Source: Deltaproteobacteria bacterium GWB2_55_19 (lineage in GTDB: Bacteria; Desulfobacterota; GWC2-55-46). Taken from it: DNA of 64,000 nucleotides. This document shows positions 8,490-18,771 of the stretch, one piece after another. The notes below the pieces were generated by a model. It saw only the letters and a list, made by a program, of their open reading frames with translations. It was not told where the DNA came from and ran no database searches. The position numbers and the translations under genes were made by a program. The stretch lies in the NCBI GenBank assembly GCA_001797465.1, contig MGPQ01000010.1:248001-312000 (forward strand), written 5' to 3'. Each line of letters begins with the position of its first letter. Position 1 is the stretch's first letter.

Positions 8490-9029
8490 ATGTCTGATTA
8501 CATAAGGTCTCGTGATGGACGGGTTTACTTTTTTACCGTTGTGACATACATGCGTCAGCCGGTCTTATGTCTGGATGATTCGATAAGTGCGCTGGCAGAG
8601 GCTATCCTTGAGGTTCAGCAAGACAGGCCTTTTGAAATCAAGGCCTGGGTAATACTGCCGGACCACCTGCATGCGATATGGGAGCTTCCGGAAGGTGATT
8701 CGGATTATTCGACCAGATGGTCCTTGATCAAAAAAGGTTTTACAAAAAGATTCAAAGGGCGCCAGGAGACAGCGGCACTCAGCAGGTCGCGGATAAAAAG
8801 AAGGGAGGCCGGGGTCTGGCAAAGGCGTTTCTGGGAGCATCAGGTCAGGGATGGACCTGATTTCCGTAGCCATGTGGAATATATACATTATAACCCGGTA
8901 AAACACGGGCTGGTCCGTTCGCCCGGGGAGTGGAAACATTCGTCGTTTCATAGATTTGTTGATGAAGGTCTTTACCCTGCGGATTGGGGCGGAGATGTTG
9001 TCGGGTTCGAGGGCATAGGGGCAGAGTAA
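8490..9029 (+). CDS. REP-associated tyrosine transposase (RAYT)
   Basis: 179 residues, a Y1/HUH-type transposase that acts on REP palindromes. The metal-binding HUH motif is HLH in LPDHLHAIWELPEGDSD (near residues 57-60). The probable catalytic Tyr is in VEYIHYNPVKHGLV near residue 135. The length and both motifs are normal, with no frameshift, so the gene looks intact. It is flanked by three REPs of the type scattered through the window, and is the likely source of those repeats. Confidence 0.92.
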   Translation: MSDYIRSRDGRVYFFTVVTYMRQPVLCLDDSISALAEAILEVQQDRPFEIKAWVILPDHLHAIWELPEGDSDYSTRWSLIKKGFTKRFKGRQETAALSRSRIKRREAGVWQRRFWEHQVRDGPDFRSHVEYIHYNPVKHGLVRSPGEWKHSSFHRFVDEGLYPADWGGDVVGFEGIGAE

Positions 9030-9033
9030 ATCA

Positions 9034-9065
9034 AATGGTGCGCACGGCGCACCCTACCCGGCTAA
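9034..9065 (-). repeat. REP palindrome (right end of RAYT unit)
   Basis: Exact reverse complement of 8361-8392. It ends 15 bases before the queA start. Confidence 0.85.
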
Positions 9066-9080
9066 ATTTTAAAGAATCCA

Positions 9081-11266
<2,186 letters not shown>

Positions 11267-11344
11267 GGAAGGCCGCATATCGCCGGATTCACGGACGGGC
11301 CGCAAAAGCGGTGCCGTCTTTTTACATACCAAGGAGGTTTTGAA

Positions 11345-11674
11345 GTGATACTCTTACCCGTTGCCCTTGCTTTTGCCGAAGACGCCCCGGCCCAGTCATC
11401 GGGCGGTCCTTTCGGCAGTCTCATGTCCATAGCCCCGCTCGTCATACTCTTCGTCATATTCTACTTCCTCCTCATAAGGCCCCAGCAGAAGAAGGCCAAG
11501 GAGCACAAGCAGATGCTCTCGGAGGTGCAGAAAGGGGATAACGTCGTCACCAACAGCGGCATATACGGCAGGGTCATCTCCGTACAGGACGAGACCTTGA
11601 CCGTTGAGATAGCCGAGAACGTAAAGGTAAAGGTCGCCAAGGAGGCGATAGCCATAAGGAAGCCCCAGAGTTAA
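11345..11674 (+). CDS. yajC: Sec translocon accessory subunit YajC
   Basis: 109 residues from GTG 11345, with AAGGAGG just upstream. One membrane helix (about residues 27-45) is followed by LIRPQQKKAKEHKQML and a cytoplasmic tail with VVTNSGIYGRVISV. It forms a complex with SecD and SecF, which follow. Confidence 0.95.
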   Translation: MILLPVALAFAEDAPAQSSGGPFGSLMSIAPLVILFVIFYFLLIRPQQKKAKEHKQMLSEVQKGDNVVTNSGIYGRVISVQDETLTVEIAENVKVKVAKEAIAIRKPQS

Positions 11675-11770
11675 GAAAGGGCGGCGAGGCTTTTTCGTTT
11701 TGAGCGCATCGCATTTTTACGCGCCCTTTCGGCGCGGTCGTTATTTGACAAGGAGTCGACAGACCAACTG

Positions 11771-13357
11771 ATGAGAAGTATTTTCTGGCGCATCTTCCTT
11801 CTGGCGGCATTCACGCTTATCGCGGTAGTGCTCTTCCTGCCTTCCACCCCGGCGGTGAGGCACCTGCCGAGGCTCTGGGGCGATAACATCCCGAAGATAG
11901 TCCTCGGGCTCGACCTCCAGGGCGGCATGCACCTCGTCTTGAACGTCGACCAGGAGAAGGCCGTCGAGAACCATGTTCATAGGCTCTCCGGCTCCCTCGA
12001 GGACGAGTTCAAGAGAAAGAACGTAGCCTACGGGACGGTCTCCAGGGAGGGGGCGACCTCCATCGGCGTCACCTATCCCGACGAGAAGTCCAAAGAGGCC
12101 ATAACGAAGACCGTCGCCGACGAGTTCGGGGTATTCAGCACGCCCGCGCAAGCCGACGGAAAGCTCGTCTTCAAGCTCATCGACCAGGAGGCCGAGAGGA
12201 TAAGGGACTGGGCGCGTTCGCAGGCGCTCGAGACGATAAGGAACAGGATAGACAAGTTCGGCGTTGCCGAGCCTGTCATACAGAAACAGGGCGAGAGCGA
12301 GGTCGTCATACAGTTGCCGGGGCTTAAAGACCCGGAGAGGGCGATCCAGCTCATAGGAAAGACCGCGGTCCTCGAGTTCAGGCTCGTTGATGAATCGATG
12401 GAGGCGCAGAAGGCATTGACAACAGGGGCGCCCCCCGGTTCCGAGATACTCTACCAGCTGACCCGCGACAAACAGACCGGCGCTCTCCAGAAGACGCCTT
12501 ATCTGATCAAGAAAGAGGTCCTCCTCTCCGGCGATTCCCTCTCTGACGCGAGGGTCGCCATCGACAGCCAGTACAACGAGCCATACGTGTCGATCACATT
12601 CGACTCCAACGGAGCGCGCATCTTCGAGCGCGTTACGAGCGAGAGCGTCGGCAAAAGGCTCGCGATCGTCCTCGACGGTAACGTCCACTCCGCCCCGCAG
12701 ATACGCGAAGCCATAGCCGGGGGCAAGGCGCAGATAACCGGCGGCTTCGCCTACGAAGAGGCGACGGACCTCGCCATTGTGCTCCGCGCAGGCGCCCTAC
12801 CCGCGCCTGTCAGCATCATCCAGAACGTAACCGTCGGCCCTACCCTCGGCGGGGATTCCATTAAGGCGGGCGTGCGCGCGGCGGTGCTCGGCGCGCTCTT
12901 CGTCCTTGTCTTCATGGCGATCTATTACAAGGTCTCGGGGCTTGCCGCGGACTTCGCGATATTACTTAACATCGTCATGTTGCTTGGAGCGATGGCGTGG
13001 CTGAATTCCACGCTCACGCTCCCGGGCATCGCCGGCATAATACTCACCATAGGCATGGGGGTCGACTCCAACGTCCTCATATTCGAGAGGGTCAAGGAGG
13101 AGCTCCGGTCCGGAAGGACCCCGCGTTCGGCCATAAGCGCCGGGTACGACCACGCCTGGTACACGGTCATCGACTCGCACGTAACGACGCTCATAACCGC
13201 CGCCGTGCTCTTCCAGTTCGGCTCTGGGCCGATAAAGGGCTTCGCCGTCTCCTTGAGCCTCGGCATACTCATAAACCTCTTTACCTCGCTCGTAGGCACA
13301 AAGGTCTTCTTCGACATACAGAGCGAGAAGTTCAGACTGCAGAAGTTGAGCATATAG
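11771..13357 (+). CDS. secD: Protein translocase subunit SecD
   Basis: 528 residues, an inner-membrane RND-type protein that uses the proton gradient to assist Sec export. It has an N-terminal helix, then the D1 signature GLDLQGGMHLVLNVD, a long periplasmic region, and a six-helix C-terminal bundle from about residue 355 (GALFVLVFMAIYYKVSG; GIAGIILTIGMGVDSNVLIF). Of normal length. It is expressed with yajC and secF. Confidence 0.97.
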   Translation: MRSIFWRIFLLAAFTLIAVVLFLPSTPAVRHLPRLWGDNIPKIVLGLDLQGGMHLVLNVDQEKAVENHVHRLSGSLEDEFKRKNVAYGTVSREGATSIGVTYPDEKSKEAITKTVADEFGVFSTPAQADGKLVFKLIDQEAERIRDWARSQALETIRNRIDKFGVAEPVIQKQGESEVVIQLPGLKDPERAIQLIGKTAVLEFRLVDESMEAQKALTTGAPPGSEILYQLTRDKQTGALQKTPYLIKKEVLLSGDSLSDARVAIDSQYNEPYVSITFDSNGARIFERVTSESVGKRLAIVLDGNVHSAPQIREAIAGGKAQITGGFAYEEATDLAIVLRAGALPAPVSIIQNVTVGPTLGGDSIKAGVRAAVLGALFVLVFMAIYYKVSGLAADFAILLNIVMLLGAMAWLNSTLTLPGIAGIILTIGMGVDSNVLIFERVKEELRSGRTPRSAISAGYDHAWYTVIDSHVTTLITAAVLFQFGSGPIKGFAVSLSLGILINLFTSLVGTKVFFDIQSEKFRLQKLSI

Positions 13358-13378
13358 GTTCAAGGCTTTGGAGGATTG

Positions 13379-14314
13379 ATGGACATCTGGGGTGAAACAA
13401 AGATCGACTTTTTAGGCAAGCGCTGGATACTCTTCATAATATCCGGCATCTTCGCCGTAATAGGTCTTATAGCGATAGTAGCGATCCCGCTCGGAAAAGC
13501 GAACTTAAGCACCGATTTCGAGGGCGGCGTCGCCATCCAGTTCAGGTTTGAAAAGCCGCTCGAGATAGACAACGTGAGGAATATCCTCGCGGGCAACGGC
13601 TTCAAGGACGCGAACCTCCAGGAGTTCTCGGAGCCTAATAAACTCCTCGTAAAGCTCAAGAGGACCGAGGGGGACCTCGCCGGGGCATCGAAAGCGTTGG
13701 GAGACGTCATCGCCAAGGGCATTCCGGAGAACCCGTTCACGATCGACTCCACCTCGGAAGTCGGCCCTGCCGTCGGCAGGAAGCTCCAGAAGGACGCCCT
13801 CTGGGCGATCCTCATATCGCTCGTTGGCATACTCATCTACGTGGCGTGGAGGTTCGAGTTCAGGTTCGGGGTCGCGGCGGTCATAGCGACCTTCCACGAT
13901 GTCCTCTTTGTCATGGGCTTCATGTGGATTTTGAACAAGGAGTTTTCGCTCCTTATCGTGACCGCGCTCCTTACGCTCGCCGGGTACTCCCTGACCGACA
14001 CCGTCGTCGTATTCGATAGGATAAGGGAGAACCTCCGGAAGAGGACGAAGGAGGCGGTCATCCCCCTCATAAACAGGTCGATAAACGAGGTCCTCCGCAG
14101 GACCATAGTCACTTCCCTTACGACCTTTCTTGCCCTTGTTGCGCTCTTTTTCTTCGGCGGCGAGGTCATACACGACTTCTCGCTCGCCCTCCTCGTGGGG
14201 GTGCTCGTCGGCACCTATTCGTCGATATTTATCGCATCCCCTATACTCCTTTTCTGGAAGGGGAGCAAGGCGAGGCCCGTTGCCGAGGCAAAGGCCCCCG
14301 GGACAGCTCTTTAG
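13379..14314 (+). CDS. secF: Protein translocase subunit SecF
   Basis: 311 residues. ATG 13379 is preferred over TTG 13376 because GGAGG ends at 13374. It has a first helix near residues 17-38, the periplasmic STDFEGGVAIQFRF motif, and the C-terminal membrane bundle with GYSLTDTVVVFDRIRENL. It is 21 bases after secD and completes the translocon operon. Confidence 0.97.
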   Translation: MDIWGETKIDFLGKRWILFIISGIFAVIGLIAIVAIPLGKANLSTDFEGGVAIQFRFEKPLEIDNVRNILAGNGFKDANLQEFSEPNKLLVKLKRTEGDLAGASKALGDVIAKGIPENPFTIDSTSEVGPAVGRKLQKDALWAILISLVGILIYVAWRFEFRFGVAAVIATFHDVLFVMGFMWILNKEFSLLIVTALLTLAGYSLTDTVVVFDRIRENLRKRTKEAVIPLINRSINEVLRRTIVTSLTTFLALVALFFFGGEVIHDFSLALLVGVLVGTYSSIFIASPILLFWKGSKARPVAEAKAPGTAL

Positions 14315-14605
14315 CTAACCTGCTGTTTTATAAGGTTTTTCCCTCCGCACACCCTCCCCAGTTCATCTTTTCTTTAAATTAGGTATTGTTTTTTTTGTCT
14401 GTTTGTGCTATTTAAAAAGGTACAATCAGCGACTTTTTTCTCCAAAGACTTCAATTTTTCTACGCTTTTTTTTAAAGGCCCGTAGAAGGCCCAATCCTCT
14501 GGAATCTGGACTATCTGGACTCATGGCGGGTCTCGAAGGGCAAAGGTGCCCCTGTACCTTAATTCGGTATCGGCGGCATTTTTTTTGTAATTTCGAAGGT
14601 TGGAT
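14315..14605 (+). other. Intergenic leader of the signalling operon
   Basis: About 290 bases, AT-richer than its surroundings, with several T-runs. It contains a GGGCAAAGGTGCCC hairpin near 14538 and TACC-N7-GGTA before a T-run near 14557. I checked for a c-di-GMP riboswitch because of the downstream cyclase and do not see its conserved core. A weak TACAAT lies near 14422. Nothing firm can be called. Confidence 0.35.
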
Positions 14606-16198
14606 GTGATAGCACCGGCCATGGAAAATAGTATCGAACCGTTGAGACCCTCAGTGGTTTCCCCTGAGTCCCTGGACCTTTCGCCCTGGCGCGAGTTCCA
14701 GGAAGGGCTCTCGTCGCTCCTCGGCCTCTCTTTCTCACTGTACGACGGCGACGGGGAACCGCTCGTGCCGCCTTCCAGCGAAAATCAGGTCTGTTCCTCC
14801 GTAAAATGCACCCAGAAAGGCGGAGTGCTCTGCCGGGAGACATACGTGAACGCCGCAAGGCAGGTGCTTGAGAAAAAGAAGCCCTATATATACAAGTGCC
14901 ACATGAACCAGTACATATTCGCCGTCCCCGCCCGCCTCGACAAGGGGAGGCCCGTCGTCGTCGTCGGCGGCAGGGCCTACATCGAGGGCAGGGAGCTAAG
15001 AGACTTCTATGAGGCGATAGCCCCGTACGGGTTCAGCGACAACTCGCTTGAGTCCCTCAGGTCCGCCCTCGTCACCATCCCGGCAAAGTCCGTATTCACG
15101 GTCCCGGCCATCATCGAGAACCTCGCCGGGTCGTTTTTGAAGTGCCTAGCCTCGAGCGGGGCCGCAGAGGCGGAGGATTCAAGGCCCGCGCTAGCCGTTA
15201 AAGGTTTTAAAGCCCTCGAAGAGGTCTATAAATCCCTTGCCCCGGTCCTCGACCGCGAAGAGCTCTACGAGATGATACTTTCCAAGTCCTCCGAGCTTGT
15301 CAGGGCCGAGAGGGGCTCGCTCATGATACTCGACAGCAAGAGCAGGGTCCTTTCCGTCAAGGCCTCGAAGGGCATAGACAGGAGGATAGTCGACAACCTC
15401 CGGATCAGGCTCGGTGAGGGGATCTCCGGGGCGATAGCGGCCAAGGGGCTCCCTGTGGTCGTGAGGAACATAGAGTCCGAAGTCCCGTCCTGGCGAAACA
15501 GGCCGGTATACAAGACCAAGTCTTTCATCTCCATCCCGTTGAAGCTCGACACGCGCGTCATCGGAGTAATAAACGTCTCAGACAAGATATCCGGGGAAGT
15601 CTTCTCAGATGACGACCTCCAGCTCCTTTTGTCGTTTGCCAACTACGCCTCGATCGCGCTCGAGCGCGGCGCCTATTACTCGATGAGCGAAGAGCTTAAG
15701 ATGCTCTCCATGACCGACCCGCTTACCTCCCTTTTCAACAGGAGGTACTTCAGGGAGCGGCTCTTCGAGGAGGTAGAGAGGGTCAAAAGGCACAGCGAGT
15801 GCTTCTCCTCCTTTATGATAGACATAGACGATTTCAAGACGTATAACGACACGTACGGCCACATCATGGGGGACGAGGTCCTTAAGGGGGTCGCCCGCGC
15901 CATAAGGGACGCGGTCCGCTCAATGGACGTTGTCGCGAGGTACGGGGGCGAGGAATTCGCGGTGATACTGCCGCATACTAACAAAAAGGACTCCTACGTC
16001 ATAGCCGAGAGGATAAGGAAGGGTGTCGAGGAGCTGAGGCTTCCCGGGACCTTCGGCAAGACCCCGACCATAAGCCTCGGGGTCGCCGAGTTCCCGACCG
16101 ACGCGAGCCACATAGACGAGCTCATACACAGGGCGGACTCCGCCATGTACGGCGCCAAGAGGATGGGAAAGAACAGGGTAGTGGTGTATGAAAAATAG
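14606..16198 (+). CDS. PocR-GAF-GGDEF diguanylate cyclase
   Basis: About 530 residues from GTG 14606 (GAAGG six bases upstream; TTG 14600 and ATG 14621 are alternatives). Domain order is: a PocR sensory domain with its Cys set (NQVCSSVKCTQKGGVLC, then YKCHMN) at about residues 40-195; a GAF domain at about 215-355; and GGDEF at about 370-528. The active site RYGGEEFAVILP is intact, so it should make c-di-GMP from GTP. There is no signal peptide or membrane helix, so it is cytosolic. It overlaps the next gene by 11 bases. PocR domains are thought to bind small ligands such as hydrocarbon derivatives; the ligand here is unknown. Confidence 0.9.
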   Translation: MIAPAMENSIEPLRPSVVSPESLDLSPWREFQEGLSSLLGLSFSLYDGDGEPLVPPSSENQVCSSVKCTQKGGVLCRETYVNAARQVLEKKKPYIYKCHMNQYIFAVPARLDKGRPVVVVGGRAYIEGRELRDFYEAIAPYGFSDNSLESLRSALVTIPAKSVFTVPAIIENLAGSFLKCLASSGAAEAEDSRPALAVKGFKALEEVYKSLAPVLDREELYEMILSKSSELVRAERGSLMILDSKSRVLSVKASKGIDRRIVDNLRIRLGEGISGAIAAKGLPVVVRNIESEVPSWRNRPVYKTKSFISIPLKLDTRVIGVINVSDKISGEVFSDDDLQLLLSFANYASIALERGAYYSMSEELKMLSMTDPLTSLFNRRYFRERLFEEVERVKRHSECFSSFMIDIDDFKTYNDTYGHIMGDEVLKGVARAIRDAVRSMDVVARYGGEEFAVILPHTNKKDSYVIAERIRKGVEELRLPGTFGKTPTISLGVAEFPTDASHIDELIHRADSAMYGAKRMGKNRVVVYEK

Positions 16199-18389
16199 GA
16201 CGCTCTTCTCCGTATGCCCCGACGCCGAGTTCTTCGGAAGGACGCGGGAGATAGGGGCAATCCTCGAGAGGGCCAAGGGCCTCAGGCGCATCCCCAACGT
16301 ATTCCTCGCCGGCAAGCGCTGGACGGGCAAGACAGAGGTCTTGAGGCGCGTCCACAGGGAGCTCTTCTGGTCCCAGGCGCGCGTCGTGCCGGTCTATTAC
16401 CAGTTCAAGGGGGCCGTTGACGCGGAGGCCTTTGCCGAGGACTACCTTAAGGAGTTCATCAAGCAATACCTCGCCTTCAGGAAAAGGGAGCCTGACCTCG
16501 TAAGGAACGAGACCTCGCTTGAGAGGCTTGAGAAGCTCCTCTTCGACGAGGACGCGTTCGGCCTGCTGGATTTCACACTCATACACAGGGAGGCGAAGAG
16601 GAGCGGGGACAAGACCGCTGTCTTAAGGAACGCGCTCGGGGCCATGGAGCTCATGACGAGGCGCACGGGGACCCCCGTCTACCTCATGCTCGACGATATA
16701 GGCTCCCCTTCGCACACGGTCGAAAGGGAGCTCGCCGCCTCGCTGAATGCCGGCTCGTTCCCGTTTATCGCGGCGAGCTCGACAAGGGCCTTTCTCGAGG
16801 GCGGGTTTTTAAGCTCCTCGGTCGAGCAGATGACGCTCGGCGGGCTCGACCCGGATACGTCGGTTGCGATGATGGCGGAGCTCTGCCGGTCCCACGATAT
16901 AGGGTTTGATACCGAGATGCTCTCGCTTGCCGCGATGAAGCTCGGCGGCAACCCCATGTACATGAAGTCGATAGTCTGGGCCGCGCACAGGGAGGGGAGG
17001 GACCTTAAGGACCTTAAGTCCTTCGTGGAACTCTACTCCGGCGAGGTCTTCGAGGGCAACATCGCCTTCGCGCTCCAATCCTCGCTGAGGCTCAAAAACC
17101 CCTCCGAGCTCCGTATGCTCTGCGCGCTCATGGGCGCGCCCGGTGGAGGCGCGATCCCGGGAGAGGAGCTCCGTGAGAGGTTCAGGCTCTCTGAGAGCGA
17201 GTTCTCGAAGACGGCCTCGTCGCTATTCGCGGAAGGTCTCGCGGAGTACGCATTGGGGTCCGTCAAGTGGGCGGGCGACGCGGTAACGGCCGACTTCGTC
17301 TCATACATGTTTGAGACGAGGATAAAGGGGAGGTCCGCGGACGAGGCGAGGACCGCGTTCGCGAGGGAGGCGCTGAAGGAGGGCTTCATTGCCCGGGGGG
17401 CGCGGGTTCAGGGGCGGTTGAGGGAGGACGCGGCGTCGGCGCTCAAATCCTTCAACGGCCAGAAGCTCGTGAAGATACTATTCAGGAACCAGGCGTTCTC
17501 ATCCATGAACAGGGGCGGCGCCACAAGGCCCGGCGAGAGGAAGGACTCCGAGGAGGTCGTCGTCCCGGAGACGATAGGCTCATTCGAGAGCACCAGGTGG
17601 GAGAAGGGCGAGACAGGCCCTCCCATAATAATCGCCCACGGGTTCGCCAACGGCAGATACGACGCCGGCAACGAGGTCGTCTGGATTACGGCGGTCAAGG
17701 ACACTCCGTCTCCGGTGAACATCGGGGACGTCGAAAACTTCCTGCGGAGATCCCAGATTCTCAAGGAGAACTTCAGGACAACGAGGATAGTCCGCTGGTT
17801 CGTCGGCAGGGACGGCTTTACAGCCGAGGCGCAGAAAAGGCTCGATGGAGAAGGGGCCTTTTCGAGCGATACCGTACAGCTGAACCTTATAAGGGATTCC
17901 CTCGAGGACGCCTCAGTCTCCGAGAGGCTCAAACGCGAGGACAACGCACTGCCGTTAAAGGAGTTCGAGGTGATACTTCCCGCCTCTACAAAGGCGGAGC
18001 TCGTGGCGGTCAAGGCGGTCGAGGAGATAGGCACCGAGATGGGTTTCGGCGACAACGCCATAGGCCAGATAAAGGCCGCTCTCGTGGAGGCCTGCATAAA
18101 CGCCTTTGAGCACAGCAAGGTGAAGGCCGGCAAGGTCTTCCTCCGGTTCGTCGCCGGAGGCGACAGATTGACCATCCACGTCCAGAACGGCGGAGTGGAC
18201 TTCGACAGCCCAGCTGGCCTCGTTGCCACGGCTGAGACCGAGGCCCTCCCGAGGAAGCGCGGCTGGGGTTTCGAGCTTATGAAGGGGCTCATGGACGAGG
18301 TCAGGCTGGAGCGCATCAGCGGAGGGGCCAGGATAGTCCTCGTAAAATATCTCATCAAAAAAGGAGAGACAGGTGGCAGGGAGGCATAG
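16188..18389 (+). CDS. AAA/STAND-like ATPase fused to RsbW-type HATPase domain
   Basis: 733 residues. The N-terminal P-loop ATPase has Walker A GKRWTGKT (42-49) and Walker B VYLMLDD (164-170), followed by a winged-helix-like region. Residues of about 440-600 (EVVWITAVKDTPSPVN, then WFVGRDGFTAEAQKRL) resemble the PD-(D/E)XK-like module attached to some AAA proteins, but the E-x-K core is not intact. The C-terminus (about 610-725) is a GHKL/HATPase_c_2 domain with N-box EACINAFEHS and G-box-like KRGWGFELMKGL, as in anti-sigma kinases. It lies directly before a STAS gene, so it is probably the kinase that controls it. I know no named family with this architecture. Confidence 0.82.
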   Translation: MKNRTLFSVCPDAEFFGRTREIGAILERAKGLRRIPNVFLAGKRWTGKTEVLRRVHRELFWSQARVVPVYYQFKGAVDAEAFAEDYLKEFIKQYLAFRKREPDLVRNETSLERLEKLLFDEDAFGLLDFTLIHREAKRSGDKTAVLRNALGAMELMTRRTGTPVYLMLDDIGSPSHTVERELAASLNAGSFPFIAASSTRAFLEGGFLSSSVEQMTLGGLDPDTSVAMMAELCRSHDIGFDTEMLSLAAMKLGGNPMYMKSIVWAAHREGRDLKDLKSFVELYSGEVFEGNIAFALQSSLRLKNPSELRMLCALMGAPGGGAIPGEELRERFRLSESEFSKTASSLFAEGLAEYALGSVKWAGDAVTADFVSYMFETRIKGRSADEARTAFAREALKEGFIARGARVQGRLREDAASALKSFNGQKLVKILFRNQAFSSMNRGGATRPGERKDSEEVVVPETIGSFESTRWEKGETGPPIIIAHGFANGRYDAGNEVVWITAVKDTPSPVNIGDVENFLRRSQILKENFRTTRIVRWFVGRDGFTAEAQKRLDGEGAFSSDTVQLNLIRDSLEDASVSERLKREDNALPLKEFEVILPASTKAELVAVKAVEEIGTEMGFGDNAIGQIKAALVEACINAFEHSKVKAGKVFLRFVAGGDRLTIHVQNGGVDFDSPAGLVATAETEALPRKRGWGFELMKGLMDEVRLERISGGARIVLVKYLIKKGETGGREA

Positions 18390-18732
18390 GCACAGGGAGA
18401 CCGGCACAAGCGTTGTGGTTTACGCGGACAACTACATAAACGACATAGAAGGCGAGAAGCTCGAGGAGATGTGCGACGCCTTCCTCGCAAAGGGATTCAA
18501 GAAGATAGTGATAGACTTTTCCGGGACGGACCTCGTCAACTCCATAGGCGTATCCATCCTCATAGGCATAATAGAGAAGATAAAGGGCAAGGGCGCGGTC
18601 GTCTTTTCCGGGCTGAAGGACGTAAACTTCCAGATATTCCACATAGTGGGGCTCACGAGGCACATACGGGTCTTTAATAACGAGGAAGACGCGCTGAAAG
18701 GCAGCGCATCATGCGACGGGGCGTCTTTATAG
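18373..18732 (+). CDS. STAS-domain anti-sigma-factor antagonist
   Basis: 119 residues from a GTG start with AGGAGA four bases upstream, overlapping the ATPase gene by 17 bases. The STAS fold is recognised by KIVIDFSGTDLVNSIGVS. Ser57 matches the serine phosphorylated in SpoIIAA/RsbV proteins. The basic N-terminus (AGRHRHRE) is unusual. By analogy with partner-switching systems, the upstream HATPase domain should phosphorylate it. The target sigma factor or effector is not in the window. Confidence 0.88.
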   Translation: MAGRHRHRETGTSVVVYADNYINDIEGEKLEEMCDAFLAKGFKKIVIDFSGTDLVNSIGVSILIGIIEKIKGKGAVVFSGLKDVNFQIFHIVGLTRHIRVFNNEEDALKGSASCDGASL

Positions 18733-18771
18733 CCTGGTCCCGCGGTTTGACGATCTTACGGAGGAGTCTGG

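Larger units (their letters stand above)
8361..9065 (+). mobile_element. RAYT transposase unit bounded by perfect 32-bp inverted REP repeats
   Basis: The 32 bases at 8361-8392 are the exact reverse complement of 9034-9065. They enclose one RAYT gene plus an extra internal REP at 8444. The unit lies between the SpoIID-like gene and queA, whose start is only 16 bases downstream. Confidence 0.85.

Noticed and set aside
14400-14600. Possible c-di-GMP riboswitch before the diguanylate cyclase operon
   Set aside because: The conserved GEMM core and tetraloop-receptor features are not present; only unrelated hairpins were seen.
14403-14609. 68-codon frame upstream of the cyclase
   Set aside because: Composition is unlike the neighbours, there is no ribosome site, and it runs into the cyclase start in another frame.
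17408-18490. 360-codon minus-strand frame opposite the AAA-HATPase gene
   Set aside because: Low-complexity Ser/Pro/Ala-rich translation antisense to a gene with clear motifs; a GC-skew shadow. The same applies to long antisense frames at 3243-3974, 11741-12688, 20951-21892 and 38362-39471.
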